From assembly GCA_018896355.1 (NCBI GenBank), contig JAHIMW010000101.1, forward strand, positions 1 through 8,241: DNA of 8,241 nt. Direction: 5' to 3'. The number at the start of each line of letters is the position of its first letter. Within the stretch, counting starts at the first letter, position 1. The notes under the pieces were generated by a model, which searched no databases, was not told where the DNA came from, and saw nothing but the letters and a program-made list of their open reading frames with translations. A program made the translations under genes and the position numbers. The stretch is from Pseudomonadota bacterium. Lineage in GTDB: Bacteria > Desulfobacterota > Syntrophia > Syntrophales > UBA5619. This document shows, one piece after another, positions 1-6,616 of the stretch.

Positions 1-965
1 CCGAAGTCGCTCTTGTTCTTGTCGGCGAGCAGGTACAGGGGGATGAATCGGTCGCCTTCACCGCCGCCGGACAGTTTCTGCGGCATGTCGCCTTGACTGG
101 CAATTACGGTCAGGATGTTATGGTGGTTCGTCGGCAGGACGTAAGCGAGGGTTTCGAGTACCTCCTCGTCCTCCGCGTAGGCGGCTGTACCCTGCACGTG
201 GCGGTCCTGCCAAGACCGGAACTCGTCCACGACAAACAGTAGACCGCCGTACTCGCCGATCTTCGTGATCTGCTCATAGATCCAGGCAAACCGCTCCTTG
301 AACTTGCCTTTGAGTTTGCCTTGCGGAAGGCCCGAACGAACGAGTTCGCGGCCGAACACCTTGACCCCATTGGCCTTGCGATACTCCTCCGGCGACGCCT
401 TGTGCTCCTTCTCGAAGAAGGACCGGGCGCCGGCCTTCTCCCAATCGGTGGACTCGGTGCGGTACCAATGGTCAGCGAGTTCTTCCGACGTGATCGGGAT
501 CTTTTCATCCAGGTCCGGCCGGATCGTCCGGAGGCTTTCCCGAATCTGTTCTTCGAAAATCCGCATGAGGCTGTCTACGCCGTCGGTCGCACCCATGCCG
601 CGGAGAGAAAACGCCACGGGGAACATTCGAACTTTGGAGAGTGGATTGGCATAGGTCTTTCGGAGATCGTCGTCCCGAACTGCGTTCCAGATCGATTCAT
701 CGCGCCAAATTAGCAGGTTGACCAGTGTGCCCAGGAAATGGGTTTTCCCGGCGCCGTACTCCGCCTGAACCCAGAAACCCTGCCCCTTGCGATGGACGGC
801 GCATTCGAAGACCATTTGGAAATGAGCCCGCAAGGAGGGTGTGAACAGATACTCCTGAACCGTTCGCGCGGCGTTCGCATCTAAGATGATCTTGGAGAGG
901 AGGGGCGTTGTCTCCGGCGGCTCCGGTTTTACGCAAATGATCTCTTTAAGACGCTGCAATTTCAT
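1..965 (-). CDS. Large P-loop ATPase, BrxC/PglY-like, N-terminal part (cut by window edge)
   Basis: Only the first 321 residues are present; the frame runs off the left edge with no stop. Seen: a Walker A motif AEYGAGKTH at residues 68-76 (catalytic K74, T75) and a Walker B motif LLFVVDEF ending at D247-E248, with a long charged insertion between them (about 155-225). An early P-loop after roughly 65 residues, followed by a wide gap to Walker B, is the layout of the very large ATPases of BREX/Pgl phage-defence systems (BrxC, PglY; about 1100-1300 aa), which act in the cytoplasm with a PglX methylase and a PglZ phosphatase-fold protein. The ATG is preceded by AAGGGG at good spacing, embedded in the end of the upstream gene, whose stop lies 3 bases away, so the two are surely cotranscribed. 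The ATPase fold is firm; the BREX assignment is an inference. It could belong to another ATPase-based defence system. Confidence 0.75.
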   Translation of the reverse strand, partial: MKLQRLKEIICVKPEPPETTPLLSKIILDANAARTVQEYLFTPSLRAHFQMVFECAVHRKGQGFWVQAEYGAGKTHFLGTLVNLLIWRDESIWNAVRDDDLRKTYANPLSKVRMFPVAFSLRGMGATDGVDSLMRIFEEQIRESLRTIRPDLDEKIPITSEELADHWYRTESTDWEKAGARSFFEKEHKASPEEYRKANGVKVFGRELVRSGLPQGKLKGKFKERFAWIYEQITKIGEYGGLLFVVDEFRSWQDRHVQGTAAYAEDEEVLETLAYVLPTNHHNILTVIASQGDMPQKLSGGGEGDRFIPLYLLADKNKSDF

Positions 966-968
966 GAA

Positions 969-1439
969 TCACCCCTTGTCTGTGATGACGCGGCTGCACA
1001 TTCCAATTCCCGTGAAGTAGTCGTACAGCCGGTCGTCGTCAAAGACGACCGCCGATGGCCAAGTCATCTTCTCGGCGGCTCGCACAAGCGTGATGATGAC
1101 CATCCCGAAGTCGCCGCAGAACCAATCGTAGAAGCTCTTCAGGCCGAGATTGTAGCGCGCCAGCAACCCTCCGGAGCGAACGACCAGAACGATTTTCGAC
1201 CGGGCCGCGGGTTGGAGTCCTTGCAGATGCTGACGTAAGGAGGTTGTCAGGCGGGCACGTGCGTCTTCGTCATTCGCCGGCAAGTTATCCGGATCGAAAA
1301 GGTCCAGGATGTCCAGTTCTTGGGTGTTGCACAGGCTTAGCGCATCCTTCAGAGCGGCATCGGAACCGAGCCAGAGGACCACATCCTTGTCCCATGTCTT
1401 CTGCCGGAGCAGGTTCCTCAGTTCCGTCACGCCGTTCAT
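969..1439 (-). CDS. Small alpha/beta protein, BrxB- or BrxF-like position in BREX-like operon
   Basis: A 156-residue protein I do not recognise with certainty. It has alternating hydrophobic strands and helices: VVLWLG (about 20-25), LDILDLF (43-49), a strong strand KIVLVV (about 82-87) and GMVIITLV (about 111-118), and it ends shortly after a DDD-rich segment. There is no intact GxxxxGK[ST] P-loop; the N-terminal LGSDAALKD could at most be a degenerate one. The ATG overlaps the TGA of the upstream gene (ATGA, 1436-1439), which implies translational coupling, and its end carries the Shine-Dalgarno of the ATPase gene. By position and size it matches BrxB (DUF1788, about 200 aa, just before brxC in BREX types 1, 5 and 6) or BrxF (about 150 aa, before brxC in type 3). 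The missing P-loop argues against a classical BrxF. Coding status is firm, function tentative. Confidence 0.6.
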   Translation of the reverse strand: MNGVTELRNLLRQKTWDKDVVLWLGSDAALKDALSLCNTQELDILDLFDPDNLPANDEDARARLTTSLRQHLQGLQPAARSKIVLVVRSGGLLARYNLGLKSFYDWFCGDFGMVIITLVRAAEKMTWPSAVVFDDDRLYDYFTGIGMCSRVITDKG

Positions 1440-2302
1440 AGTCTGGCCCTCCGTTTGAGAAAGTCCCGGAGAGAGAAGCAGATTGTCACCTGTTCCAACT
1501 GATCCGCCACAACGTATTTGCCGAGGAGATGCGCGGCATCGGCTTCCCGCAGGATGGCCCGGACGGCCTGTTCGGACTTGAGGCCGAGGTGCTGCCAGAA
1601 GGGGTTGCTCAGGATAGAAGCAAGCTCGACCGTCCGAGGTCCGGTTGGCGAGAAGATCGAATGGAAAACAACCAGAAACGCTGTCTTGTCAAAGGTGATC
1701 CGGCCCAGCCGATCGCCCTGAGACGAAGAACGGTCAAGGAAGCCAAGCTTGGCCAGATTCATCTTGAGCCGTTCGAGCGTTTTGGCGGGGGGCTGTTCGC
1801 CGAGTGCGTCACGCAAATATCGCTCGAAATAGGCCGCCGGAATCAGCATGCCTTCTTCCAGCGGGAAGAGACATTTCGCAACGCAGTTTCCGACCAGCGG
1901 TTCCGCGGTTAGATAGAGGTAACGGAGGATGTCGCGTTCAAGCTGTTCATCTTCGTAGGCCTGCCACGCCTGGCGGGCCAGTCCGTCAACGCCATCCCCA
2001 AAGAACCAGAGCAGGATGGACTGGGCATACCGTCGCCGCGTTTCGGCGCTGTTTTGACTCAACTCCTGCTGGAGCTTTTCCTGAAGTTGTTCGGTGCTGG
2101 CTAAGCCCACGGCAAGCTTGGCGGCCAGCAATCCCTCCCGCAACAGGACATCCTGGATCGTCTTGCGTTCGCGGCGACTTCCAGCGGCCTTTGCCCTGGG
2201 GGAAGGTTTCAAATCACTGCGGCCAGTCAGACTGGATCCATAGGATACCTCATCCTCCAGGAGGATCGTCTGTTTGTCGTTCTTCTTTTTGGCGATCGTC
2301 AT
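1436..2302 (-). CDS. Helical protein, possibly BrxA-like (DUF1819), first gene of BREX-like operon
   Basis: A 288-residue, mostly helical soluble protein with no signal peptide or membrane segment. The first 45 residues are basic and low in complexity, probably disordered. The core reads as helices with a SAETRRRYAQSI motif (about 90), a W-rich segment, then ERDILRYLYL and a stretch around IPAAYFERYL, ending NLAKLGFLDRS; the C-terminal third looks like another winged-helix-type region ending in KRRARL. The sequence of S/T-x-R motif, short helical repeats, central YL motif and then 'lgfl' is reminiscent of BrxA (DUF1819, a DNA-binding BREX protein of 200-290 aa), but this is a visual match only. 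I prefer the ATG at 2302, which has GAGAG just upstream, over an in-frame GTG at 2320 that has no Shine-Dalgarno. It heads the operon and overlaps the next gene by 4 bases. Confidence 0.55.
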   Translation of the reverse strand: MTIAKKKNDKQTILLEDEVSYGSSLTGRSDLKPSPRAKAAGSRRERKTIQDVLLREGLLAAKLAVGLASTEQLQEKLQQELSQNSAETRRRYAQSILLWFFGDGVDGLARQAWQAYEDEQLERDILRYLYLTAEPLVGNCVAKCLFPLEEGMLIPAAYFERYLRDALGEQPPAKTLERLKMNLAKLGFLDRSSSQGDRLGRITFDKTAFLVVFHSIFSPTGPRTVELASILSNPFWQHLGLKSEQAVRAILREADAAHLLGKYVVADQLEQVTICFSLRDFLKRRARL

Positions 2303-2353
2303 CAGGCTCTCACGTTTCACATTGTGGTAAAATCCTCACACAAAAGGTATTTA

Positions 2354-2382
2354 TAAATAGCACTTCTTCAACATGTTCTCAA
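2354..2382 (-). promoter_or_regulatory. Candidate sigma-70-type promoter of the BREX-like operon
   Basis: On the minus strand TTGAGA (2382-2377, 5 of 6 to the -35 consensus) and TATTTA (2359-2354, a weak -10 overlapping a TATAAA) are 17 bases apart. Transcription would start near 2347, some 45 bases before the chosen start codon. The stretch is AT-rich, unlike the flanking genes. The -10 is poor, so this is only a candidate. Confidence 0.35.
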
Positions 2383-2456
2383 TAATTTTGATGACATATT
2401 TTTTGCGACAGGTTTTTCAAGACGAGGTAAAGATTTGAAATCATAATCCGAACGAT

Positions 2457-2636
2457 TCAATGCCAGAGCATCTCTTTCAGCGTTTCCTCAAACCTTCGGA
2501 TCTCCTCCACCGACACCCGGACGCAACCCCGGATCCGGGTCGCCTGTAGATCCCCTTCGTCCAGGAGGCGATAGACGGTTCGCGCCGAAATCGCAAAATA
2601 AACGGCCACCTCGTTCACCCGGAAGTAGCGTTTCAG
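2457..2636 (-). CDS. Short excisionase/MerR-type helix-turn-helix protein, no ATG (CTG or GTG start, or start-lost)
   Basis: Reading the minus strand from CTG at 2636 gives a 59-residue product with a clear HTH_17 (excisionase-like, MerR-type) domain: KRYFRVNEVAVYFAISARTV, then YRLLDEGDLQATRIRG, then VRVSVEEIRRFEE, ending at TGA 2459-2457. The NEVA..F.IS.RTVYRLLDEG..A pattern is the recognition helix-turn-helix and the RVS.EEI.RF segment is the wing and C-terminal helix. Family members usually begin M-K-K/R-Y-F/Y-R-V, so CTG sits exactly where the ATG should be. An in-frame TAA lies two codons upstream (2642-2640), so nothing longer is possible. The alternative is GTG at 2618 (53 aa), which has no visible Shine-Dalgarno and trims the domain. 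A GGTGAG stands about 10 bases before the CTG. Such proteins regulate transcription or excision of mobile DNA; its target is unknown. It could be a decaying gene. Confidence 0.6.
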   Translation of the reverse strand: MKRYFRVNEVAVYFAISARTVYRLLDEGDLQATRIRGCVRVSVEEIRRFEETLKEMLWH

Positions 2637-2642
2637 GAGTTA

Positions 2643-2877
2643 TGGGCTCACCGGGGTAACTTGCGCATTTCCAATAGAAAGCTGGCATACAAACAGTTTT
2701 ACCCAAAATCTTGACTAAACTATCAATAACCGATCAACATGATAGAGTATGTGGGTAATTAAGTGAAAGCGAGTGTCATATGCTGTCAGTATAATCCTTT
2801 TCCAAACCAGAAAGTACGTAAGAACCGGATGACCCCACATTTATGTCCTGAACCCCTCTTTAAGCGAACCGCGGATT
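2643..2877. other. AT-rich non-coding spacer between helix-turn-helix gene and ade leader
   Basis: No reading frame here looks coding on either strand. It is markedly richer in A and T than the genes around it. It contains the candidate minus-strand promoter described separately and, on the plus strand, a perfect TATAAT (2790-2795) without a recognisable -35, which could start a short RNA ending at the terminator near 2928. No tRNA or known riboswitch core was seen. Confidence 0.5.
2738..2767 (-). promoter_or_regulatory. Candidate promoter for the helix-turn-helix gene
   Basis: On the minus strand TTCACT and TATCAT (5 of 6 to the -10 consensus) are separated by 17 bases, about 100 bases upstream of the helix-turn-helix gene. 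The region also holds an inverted pair CTATCA/TGATAG (2719-2745) around the start side, which could be an operator. Support is by motif only. Confidence 0.25.
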
Positions 2878-2928
2878 GGGGGCCGTTCGTGCGGCCCCCG
2901 AAGGGAAGCCTTTCCTTTTCGGTTTTTT
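2878..2928 (+). terminator. Tandem hairpins with T-run upstream of ade (terminator or attenuator)
   Basis: The first hairpin is GGGGGCCG/CGGCCCCC (2878-2885 with 2892-2899, perfect 8-bp stem, 6-base loop). The second is CCGAA-g-GGAA paired with TTCC-tt-TTCGG (2898-2922), followed directly by TTTTTT (2923-2928), the intrinsic-terminator pattern on the plus strand. The two share bases 2898-2899, so they compete slightly. CGAAC near 2865 can also pair with GTTCG (2885-2889), which would disrupt the first stem. No plus-strand gene lies upstream in the window, so the terminator must end a leader, a small RNA or readthrough. Confidence 0.6.
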
Positions 2929-2939
2929 GATATTATAAT
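2911..2939 (+). promoter_or_regulatory. Candidate ade promoter
   Basis: TATAAT at 2934-2939 is a perfect -10 box; the matching -35 position (TTTCCT, 2911-2916, 17-base spacing) is weak. The box lies just after the terminator T-run and about 95 bases before the ade start, so transcription from here would escape the terminator. The resulting leader contains a small hairpin AACCTC/GAGGTT (2984-3002). Confidence 0.4.
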
Positions 2940-3034
2940 CACAAATATATTGCGGGGACGGAGGCTGTGGCCGCCGTTGCTTTAACCTCGGGAGCGGAGG
3001 TTTCTCTGTTTTCGGGATGGGGTATGGGGATACG

Positions 3035-4759
3035 ATGAGACAAGTTGACCGGTTGAAAAATCTGATCCGCGTGGCGCGGGGGAAGCAGGCGCCCGATCTG
3101 GTCCTGAAGGGGGGCCGCGTCCTCAACGTCTTTTCGGGCGAGATCATCCGTGCCGACGTGGCTGTTTGTGACGGGATCATCGCCGGCGTCGGCAGCTACG
3201 AAGGCCCGGTGGTGATCGACGCCGCGGGGGACTACATCACTCCGGGATTCATGGATGCCCACATGCATCCGGAAAGCACGCTCCTTTTACCTGCGGAACT
3301 GGCGAGGGCGGTCCTCGCGCGGGGAACGACGGCGATTTTCGCGGACCCCCATGAAATTGCCAATGTCTTGGGAACCGAAGGGATCCGCTTCATGCTGGCG
3401 GCGAGCGAAGGCCTTCCTGTCGACTTCTACTTCCTCCTCCCCTCCTGCGTTCCGGCAACCGATCTGGAGACCTCGGGGGCCTCTTTGTCCGTCGCTGAGC
3501 TGAAGACCTTCCGGCGGGAGAAACGGGTCCTCGGCCTTGCCGAGATGATGAACTACCCCGGGGTCCTCTGCGGGAGCGATCCCGTGGTCGAAAAACTGAT
3601 CGCCTTCCGCCGCAGGATCCGCGACGGCCACGCCCCGCTGCTCTCTGGAAAGGATCTCAACGCGTACATCGCCGCAGGCATCCGCTCGGATCACGAATGC
3701 ACGGTACTGGCGGAGGCCCAGGAGAAGCTCCGTCTGGGGATGCACATCATGATCCGCGAAGGGACGCAGGCCAAGAATCTCAAGGAGCTTCTCCCGTTGG
3801 TGACCTCCTGGAACAGCCGTCACTGCTCTTTGGTGACCGACGACCTCCATCCCCACGACCTGCTCGCGAAGGGTCATCTTGACCATCTGATCGACATCGC
3901 GGTGGGGGAGGGGATAGAGCCGGTGGAGGCCGTCCGGATGGTCACGTTCAACACGGCGCGGTACTTCGGCCTCCGGGACGTCGGCGCCGTTGCCCCGGGG
4001 TATCGGGCCGATCTGCTGATTCTTCAGTCGCTGGCGCCCGTCCGGGTGCGGAGCGTCATCAAGGGGGGAAAAAAGGTATTCGACGAGGGGGGCTTTACCG
4101 GCGAAGAGACAACGAGGGCCGAATGCGGACAGATAAGCGCCATGAACGTCCGGCCGTTCAACCGGGAGGCCTTCGCCGTTCCAAGCAGAGGGGAGCGGAT
4201 CCGGGTGATCGGCCTTATCCCCGACCAGATCCTGACAAGACAGCTCATCCTCGAACCGGCCGTCCGGGACGGCGCAATCGTCTCCGATGTCAGCCGGGAT
4301 ATCCTGAAGCTGGCCGTTGTGGAGCGACACCGGGCGACGGGGAGGATCGGTCTGGGGTTCGTGCAGGGTTTCGGCCTGAAGGAGGGGGCGCTGGCCTCGT
4401 CCGTCGCGCATGACTCCCACAACATCATCGCGGTCGGCTGCGACGATGGGGATCTCTTCGCCGCGGTGAAGGCGGTCGAGGCGATGAACGGGGGGCTGGC
4501 GGCGGTCCGCAATGGTGAGCTCCTGACCGGGCTGCCGCTTCCGATTGCCGGTCTCATGTCGGACCGGCCGCTTGCCGAGGTCGCCCGAGGCTGGGAGGAG
4601 TTGCGCCGCGTTGCCCGTGATTTCGGTTCCGTGCCGGCCGAACCCTTCATGGTCCTCTCTTTTCTCGCCCTGCCGGTGATTCCGGAGCTGAAACTGACCG
4701 ACAGAGGACTCGTCGATGTGAACCTTTTTGAACACGTCCCGCTCTTCGCAGCGGGGTGA
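3035..4759 (+). CDS. ade: Adenine deaminase
   Basis: Adenine deaminase (EC 3.5.4.2) hydrolyses adenine to hypoxanthine and ammonia in the cytoplasm, in purine salvage or breakdown. The 574-residue product is the usual length for the bacterial Ade (AdeC) family of the amidohydrolase superfamily. Seen: the N-terminal beta-sandwich start (DLVLKGGRVLNVFSGEI), the metal-binding HxH motif DAHMHPEST (H76, H78), GTTAIFADPHEIANV, EMMNYPGV, SDHECT (H220) and TDDLHPHDL (D269, D270), followed by the second sandwich (ADLLIL) and the family-specific C-terminal domain with VAHDSHNIIAVG and MNGGLA. All expected metal ligands are present, so it should be active. I chose ATG 3035 because MRQVDRLKNLI matches the usual start and GGGG lies 5 bases before it; ATG 3017 is in frame and would add six residues. 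A glycerate kinase gene follows after 75 bases, probably in the same transcript. Confidence 0.95.
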   Translation: MRQVDRLKNLIRVARGKQAPDLVLKGGRVLNVFSGEIIRADVAVCDGIIAGVGSYEGPVVIDAAGDYITPGFMDAHMHPESTLLLPAELARAVLARGTTAIFADPHEIANVLGTEGIRFMLAASEGLPVDFYFLLPSCVPATDLETSGASLSVAELKTFRREKRVLGLAEMMNYPGVLCGSDPVVEKLIAFRRRIRDGHAPLLSGKDLNAYIAAGIRSDHECTVLAEAQEKLRLGMHIMIREGTQAKNLKELLPLVTSWNSRHCSLVTDDLHPHDLLAKGHLDHLIDIAVGEGIEPVEAVRMVTFNTARYFGLRDVGAVAPGYRADLLILQSLAPVRVRSVIKGGKKVFDEGGFTGEETTRAECGQISAMNVRPFNREAFAVPSRGERIRVIGLIPDQILTRQLILEPAVRDGAIVSDVSRDILKLAVVERHRATGRIGLGFVQGFGLKEGALASSVAHDSHNIIAVGCDDGDLFAAVKAVEAMNGGLAAVRNGELLTGLPLPIAGLMSDRPLAEVARGWEELRRVARDFGSVPAEPFMVLSFLALPVIPELKLTDRGLVDVNLFEHVPLFAAG

Positions 4760-4834
4760 CCGCGGGGAAAATAACGTTTAGAAACGACTGGAAAGATATA
4801 TTCCGGGATTCATGACAGCAGATCAGGAGGAGAG

Positions 4835-6136
4835 ATGACGAACAGAGAAAAGATGATGGCCGTCTTCCGGGACGCGCTGGGTTCGGCGCTTCCGGGGAAT
4901 TTGGTGCGGGAGACGCTTCGGTATGAGGCAGGCGTTCTGAGGATCGAAGGGGAAAGCTACCCCCTGGGCGACTACCGCGGGGTTCACCTCTACGGGAGTG
5001 GAAAGGCCTCGGTCGAGACGGCGCGGGCCGTCAAGGCGGTTCTGGGGGACCGGTTGACGGACGGCCTCGTCGTTTCAAACTATGGCGCCGCCGTGGACGG
5101 GGTCACGGTCTTCGAAAGCTCGCATCCTGTGCTTACGGAGAAGAGCATCCGGGCGGCGGAAATCCTGATGCAGAAAATATCCGCCCTTTCCGCAGACGAT
5201 TTCTTCATCTACGTTATGTCCGGCGGGAGCTCGGCGCTGATCGAGAAGCCGGCGCCGCCGATTACGCTGGCCGAGATGCAGGAACTGGTGAAGGGGCTCC
5301 TTGCGAACGGGGTTCCCATCGAGGATCTGAATGTTGTCCGGAAACACCTCTCCCTCGTGAAGGGCGGGCGGCTGGGGCGGCTGTCGAAGGCGCGCGGGAT
5401 CGTCCTGGTCGTCTCGGACGTCATCGGCGACGATCTGGAGGCGATCGGTTCCGCGCCGATGTTCTTCGACCGCTCCAGTTTTGCCGACACCCATGCCATT
5501 CTGAAAAAGTACGGTCTCTGGGATCGGGCGCCAAAGAACGTCCGTACGGTTGTTCAGAAGGGGCTGGACGGGGAGATGGAAGAGACGCCGAAGGGGCCGA
5601 GTCCGCTGATCGACCATTTTCTGATCGGGAGCAACCTGAAAATCCTTGAGAAGGCGAAGGAAAGGGCCGAGACGCTGGGGATTCCCGCCCGCATCATGAG
5701 TTCCCGTCTCCGGGGCGAGGCCGGGGAGGTGGCGAAGGCGATCATGGCCATCGGCGAGGAGATCGCGACGACGGGTCAGCCGTTCGCCCCGCCGGTTCTG
5801 CTTCTGTTCGGCGGAGAGACGACCGTTACGCTGAAGGGGGAAGGGATGGGCGGCCGGAACCAGGAGATGGCCCTCGCCGCCCTCCGGGAGTTTCGGGGGA
5901 ACCCGCGCTTTCTCTTCCTCAGCGCCGGGACCGACGGGATCGACGGCCATTCGGACGCCGCCGGCGCTCTCGTCGACCATGCAAGCTGGGAAAAGGCGCT
6001 GGCGCTCGGTCTCAGGGTGGACGATTTTCTCGCCCGGAACGACTCCTACCACTTCATGCAGCAGACCGGGGACCTCATCATGACCGGCCCCACGGGGACG
6101 AACGTGATGGACATGACCGCACTGCTGATCTCATAA
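4835..6136 (+). CDS. gckA: Glycerate 2-kinase, type-2 (MOFRL) family
   Basis: This enzyme phosphorylates D-glycerate with ATP to 2-phosphoglycerate, linking glycerate from glyoxylate, serine or hydroxypyruvate routes to lower glycolysis; older databases call the family TtuD/hydroxypyruvate reductase. The 433 residues match the family length. Seen in order: GSGKAS (54-59, K57), ESSHPVLTE, the glycine-rich SGGSS (129-133), NVVRKHLSLVKGGRL (R169, K170), VVSDVIGDDLEAIGSAPM, and then the C-terminal MOFRL domain with FGGETTVTL (325-333), GGRNQEMALA, SAGTDGIDGHSDAAG (363-377) and a final TGPTGTNVMD. This set defines the family. The start is secure: AGGAGG at 4825-4830 is 4 bases before the ATG. No convincing promoter or terminator lies between ade and this gene, so they are likely cotranscribed. 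Confidence 0.93.
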   Translation: MTNREKMMAVFRDALGSALPGNLVRETLRYEAGVLRIEGESYPLGDYRGVHLYGSGKASVETARAVKAVLGDRLTDGLVVSNYGAAVDGVTVFESSHPVLTEKSIRAAEILMQKISALSADDFFIYVMSGGSSALIEKPAPPITLAEMQELVKGLLANGVPIEDLNVVRKHLSLVKGGRLGRLSKARGIVLVVSDVIGDDLEAIGSAPMFFDRSSFADTHAILKKYGLWDRAPKNVRTVVQKGLDGEMEETPKGPSPLIDHFLIGSNLKILEKAKERAETLGIPARIMSSRLRGEAGEVAKAIMAIGEEIATTGQPFAPPVLLLFGGETTVTLKGEGMGGRNQEMALAALREFRGNPRFLFLSAGTDGIDGHSDAAGALVDHASWEKALALGLRVDDFLARNDSYHFMQQTGDLIMTGPTGTNVMDMTALLIS

Positions 6137-6148
6137 AAAGGCATCCAT

Positions 6149-6161
6149 TATGATAATCATA
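6149..6161. promoter_or_regulatory. 13-bp palindrome at the head of the csp leader region
   Basis: TATGATAATCATA is a perfect inverted repeat around one central base. It lies 12 bases after the glycerate kinase stop and 230 bases upstream of the cold shock gene, and overlaps sequence resembling a -10 box (TATGAT). It could be an operator or part of the csp promoter; no -35 partner is convincing. Confidence 0.3.
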
Positions 6162-6293
6162 TCTATACAAGAAAAAATCTTGCATTTTCGGAAAGAATTA
6201 TTTACCGTTGCGGCCAACACTGATTCATGTGCACTACTGTCTGCAGTCATCGGGATATGAAGACGACAAACGCACAGGCATCGGGTGGCAGGC

Positions 6294-6313
6294 GTGCAAT
6301 ATTTTATTTGCAC
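6294..6313 (+). promoter_or_regulatory. Hairpin in the 5' leader of the cold shock gene
   Basis: GTGCAA (6294-6299) and TTGCAC (6308-6313) form a perfect 6-bp stem around an all-A/T 8-base loop. It sits within the 256-base gap before csp, in which I see no gene. CspA-type genes often have long structured leaders that control mRNA stability and translation with temperature, so this gap is likely the leader, but the transcript start is not evident. Confidence 0.35.
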
Positions 6314-6392
6314 AAACGGATTCCTGGTTGAACGGTTCGGCGATGTTGCAATCGGTTCCATGGAGAAACCCAATACAAAAGGAGGATTCAAG

Positions 6393-6593
6393 ATGTCTGA
6401 AGGAAAAGTAAAATGGTTTAACGATGCAAAGGGGTTTGGTTTTATCGAGCAGGACGGTGGCAAGGATGTTTTTGTGCATCATTCCGCGATCCAGGGCGAA
6501 GGCTTCAAATCGCTGGCGGAGGGTGATCGGGTCAGTTTTGATGTTGTCAGTGGCGCCAAAGGTCCGGCTGCTGAGAATGTGCGCAAGCTGTAA
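6393..6593 (+). CDS. csp: Cold shock domain protein (CspA family)
   Basis: A 66-residue single cold-shock domain protein, the standard length of the CspA family. These are OB-fold, single-stranded nucleic-acid-binding RNA chaperones that melt mRNA secondary structure. Both RNA-binding motifs are intact: RNP1 as KGFGFIEQ (about 13-20) and RNP2 as DVFVHHSAI (about 25-33), preceded by the typical GKVKWFN start and ending GPAAENVRKL. GGAGG (6381-6385) stands 7 bases before the ATG and fixes the start; the frame is open for 108 bases upstream but that extension is leader. It is flanked by a long untranslated leader and its own terminator, so it is probably a single-gene transcript. Whether it is cold-induced or constitutive cannot be told from sequence. 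Confidence 0.97.
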   Translation: MSEGKVKWFNDAKGFGFIEQDGGKDVFVHHSAIQGEGFKSLAEGDRVSFDVVSGAKGPAAENVRKL

Positions 6594-6616
6594 GCCCTGA
6601 TATTCATAGTGTATTT

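Noticed and set aside
2488..2706. 72-codon minus-strand open frame with an ATG at 2706
   Set aside because: Its product is glycine/proline/arginine-rich and has no domain; it is the wrong frame over the helix-turn-helix gene, whose true frame is clearly coding.
2788..2870. Purine riboswitch upstream of ade (TATAATCCT resembles the aptamer's 5' end)
   Set aside because: The diagnostic core elements (ATATGG, GTTTCTACC, GACTA) are absent, so this is a chance match.
3287..4735. 482-codon minus-strand open frame opposite ade
   Set aside because: A GC-rich antisense shadow: low-complexity product rich in Arg, Pro, Gly, Asp and His, while the plus strand has every adenine deaminase motif.
5075..6052. 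325-codon minus-strand open frame opposite the glycerate kinase
   Set aside because: Antisense shadow of a firmly identified gene; the product has no recognisable domain.
6283..6300. Sigma-54-like -24/-12 promoter in the csp leader
   Set aside because: GG and GC have 10-base spacing but the surrounding bases match the consensus poorly.
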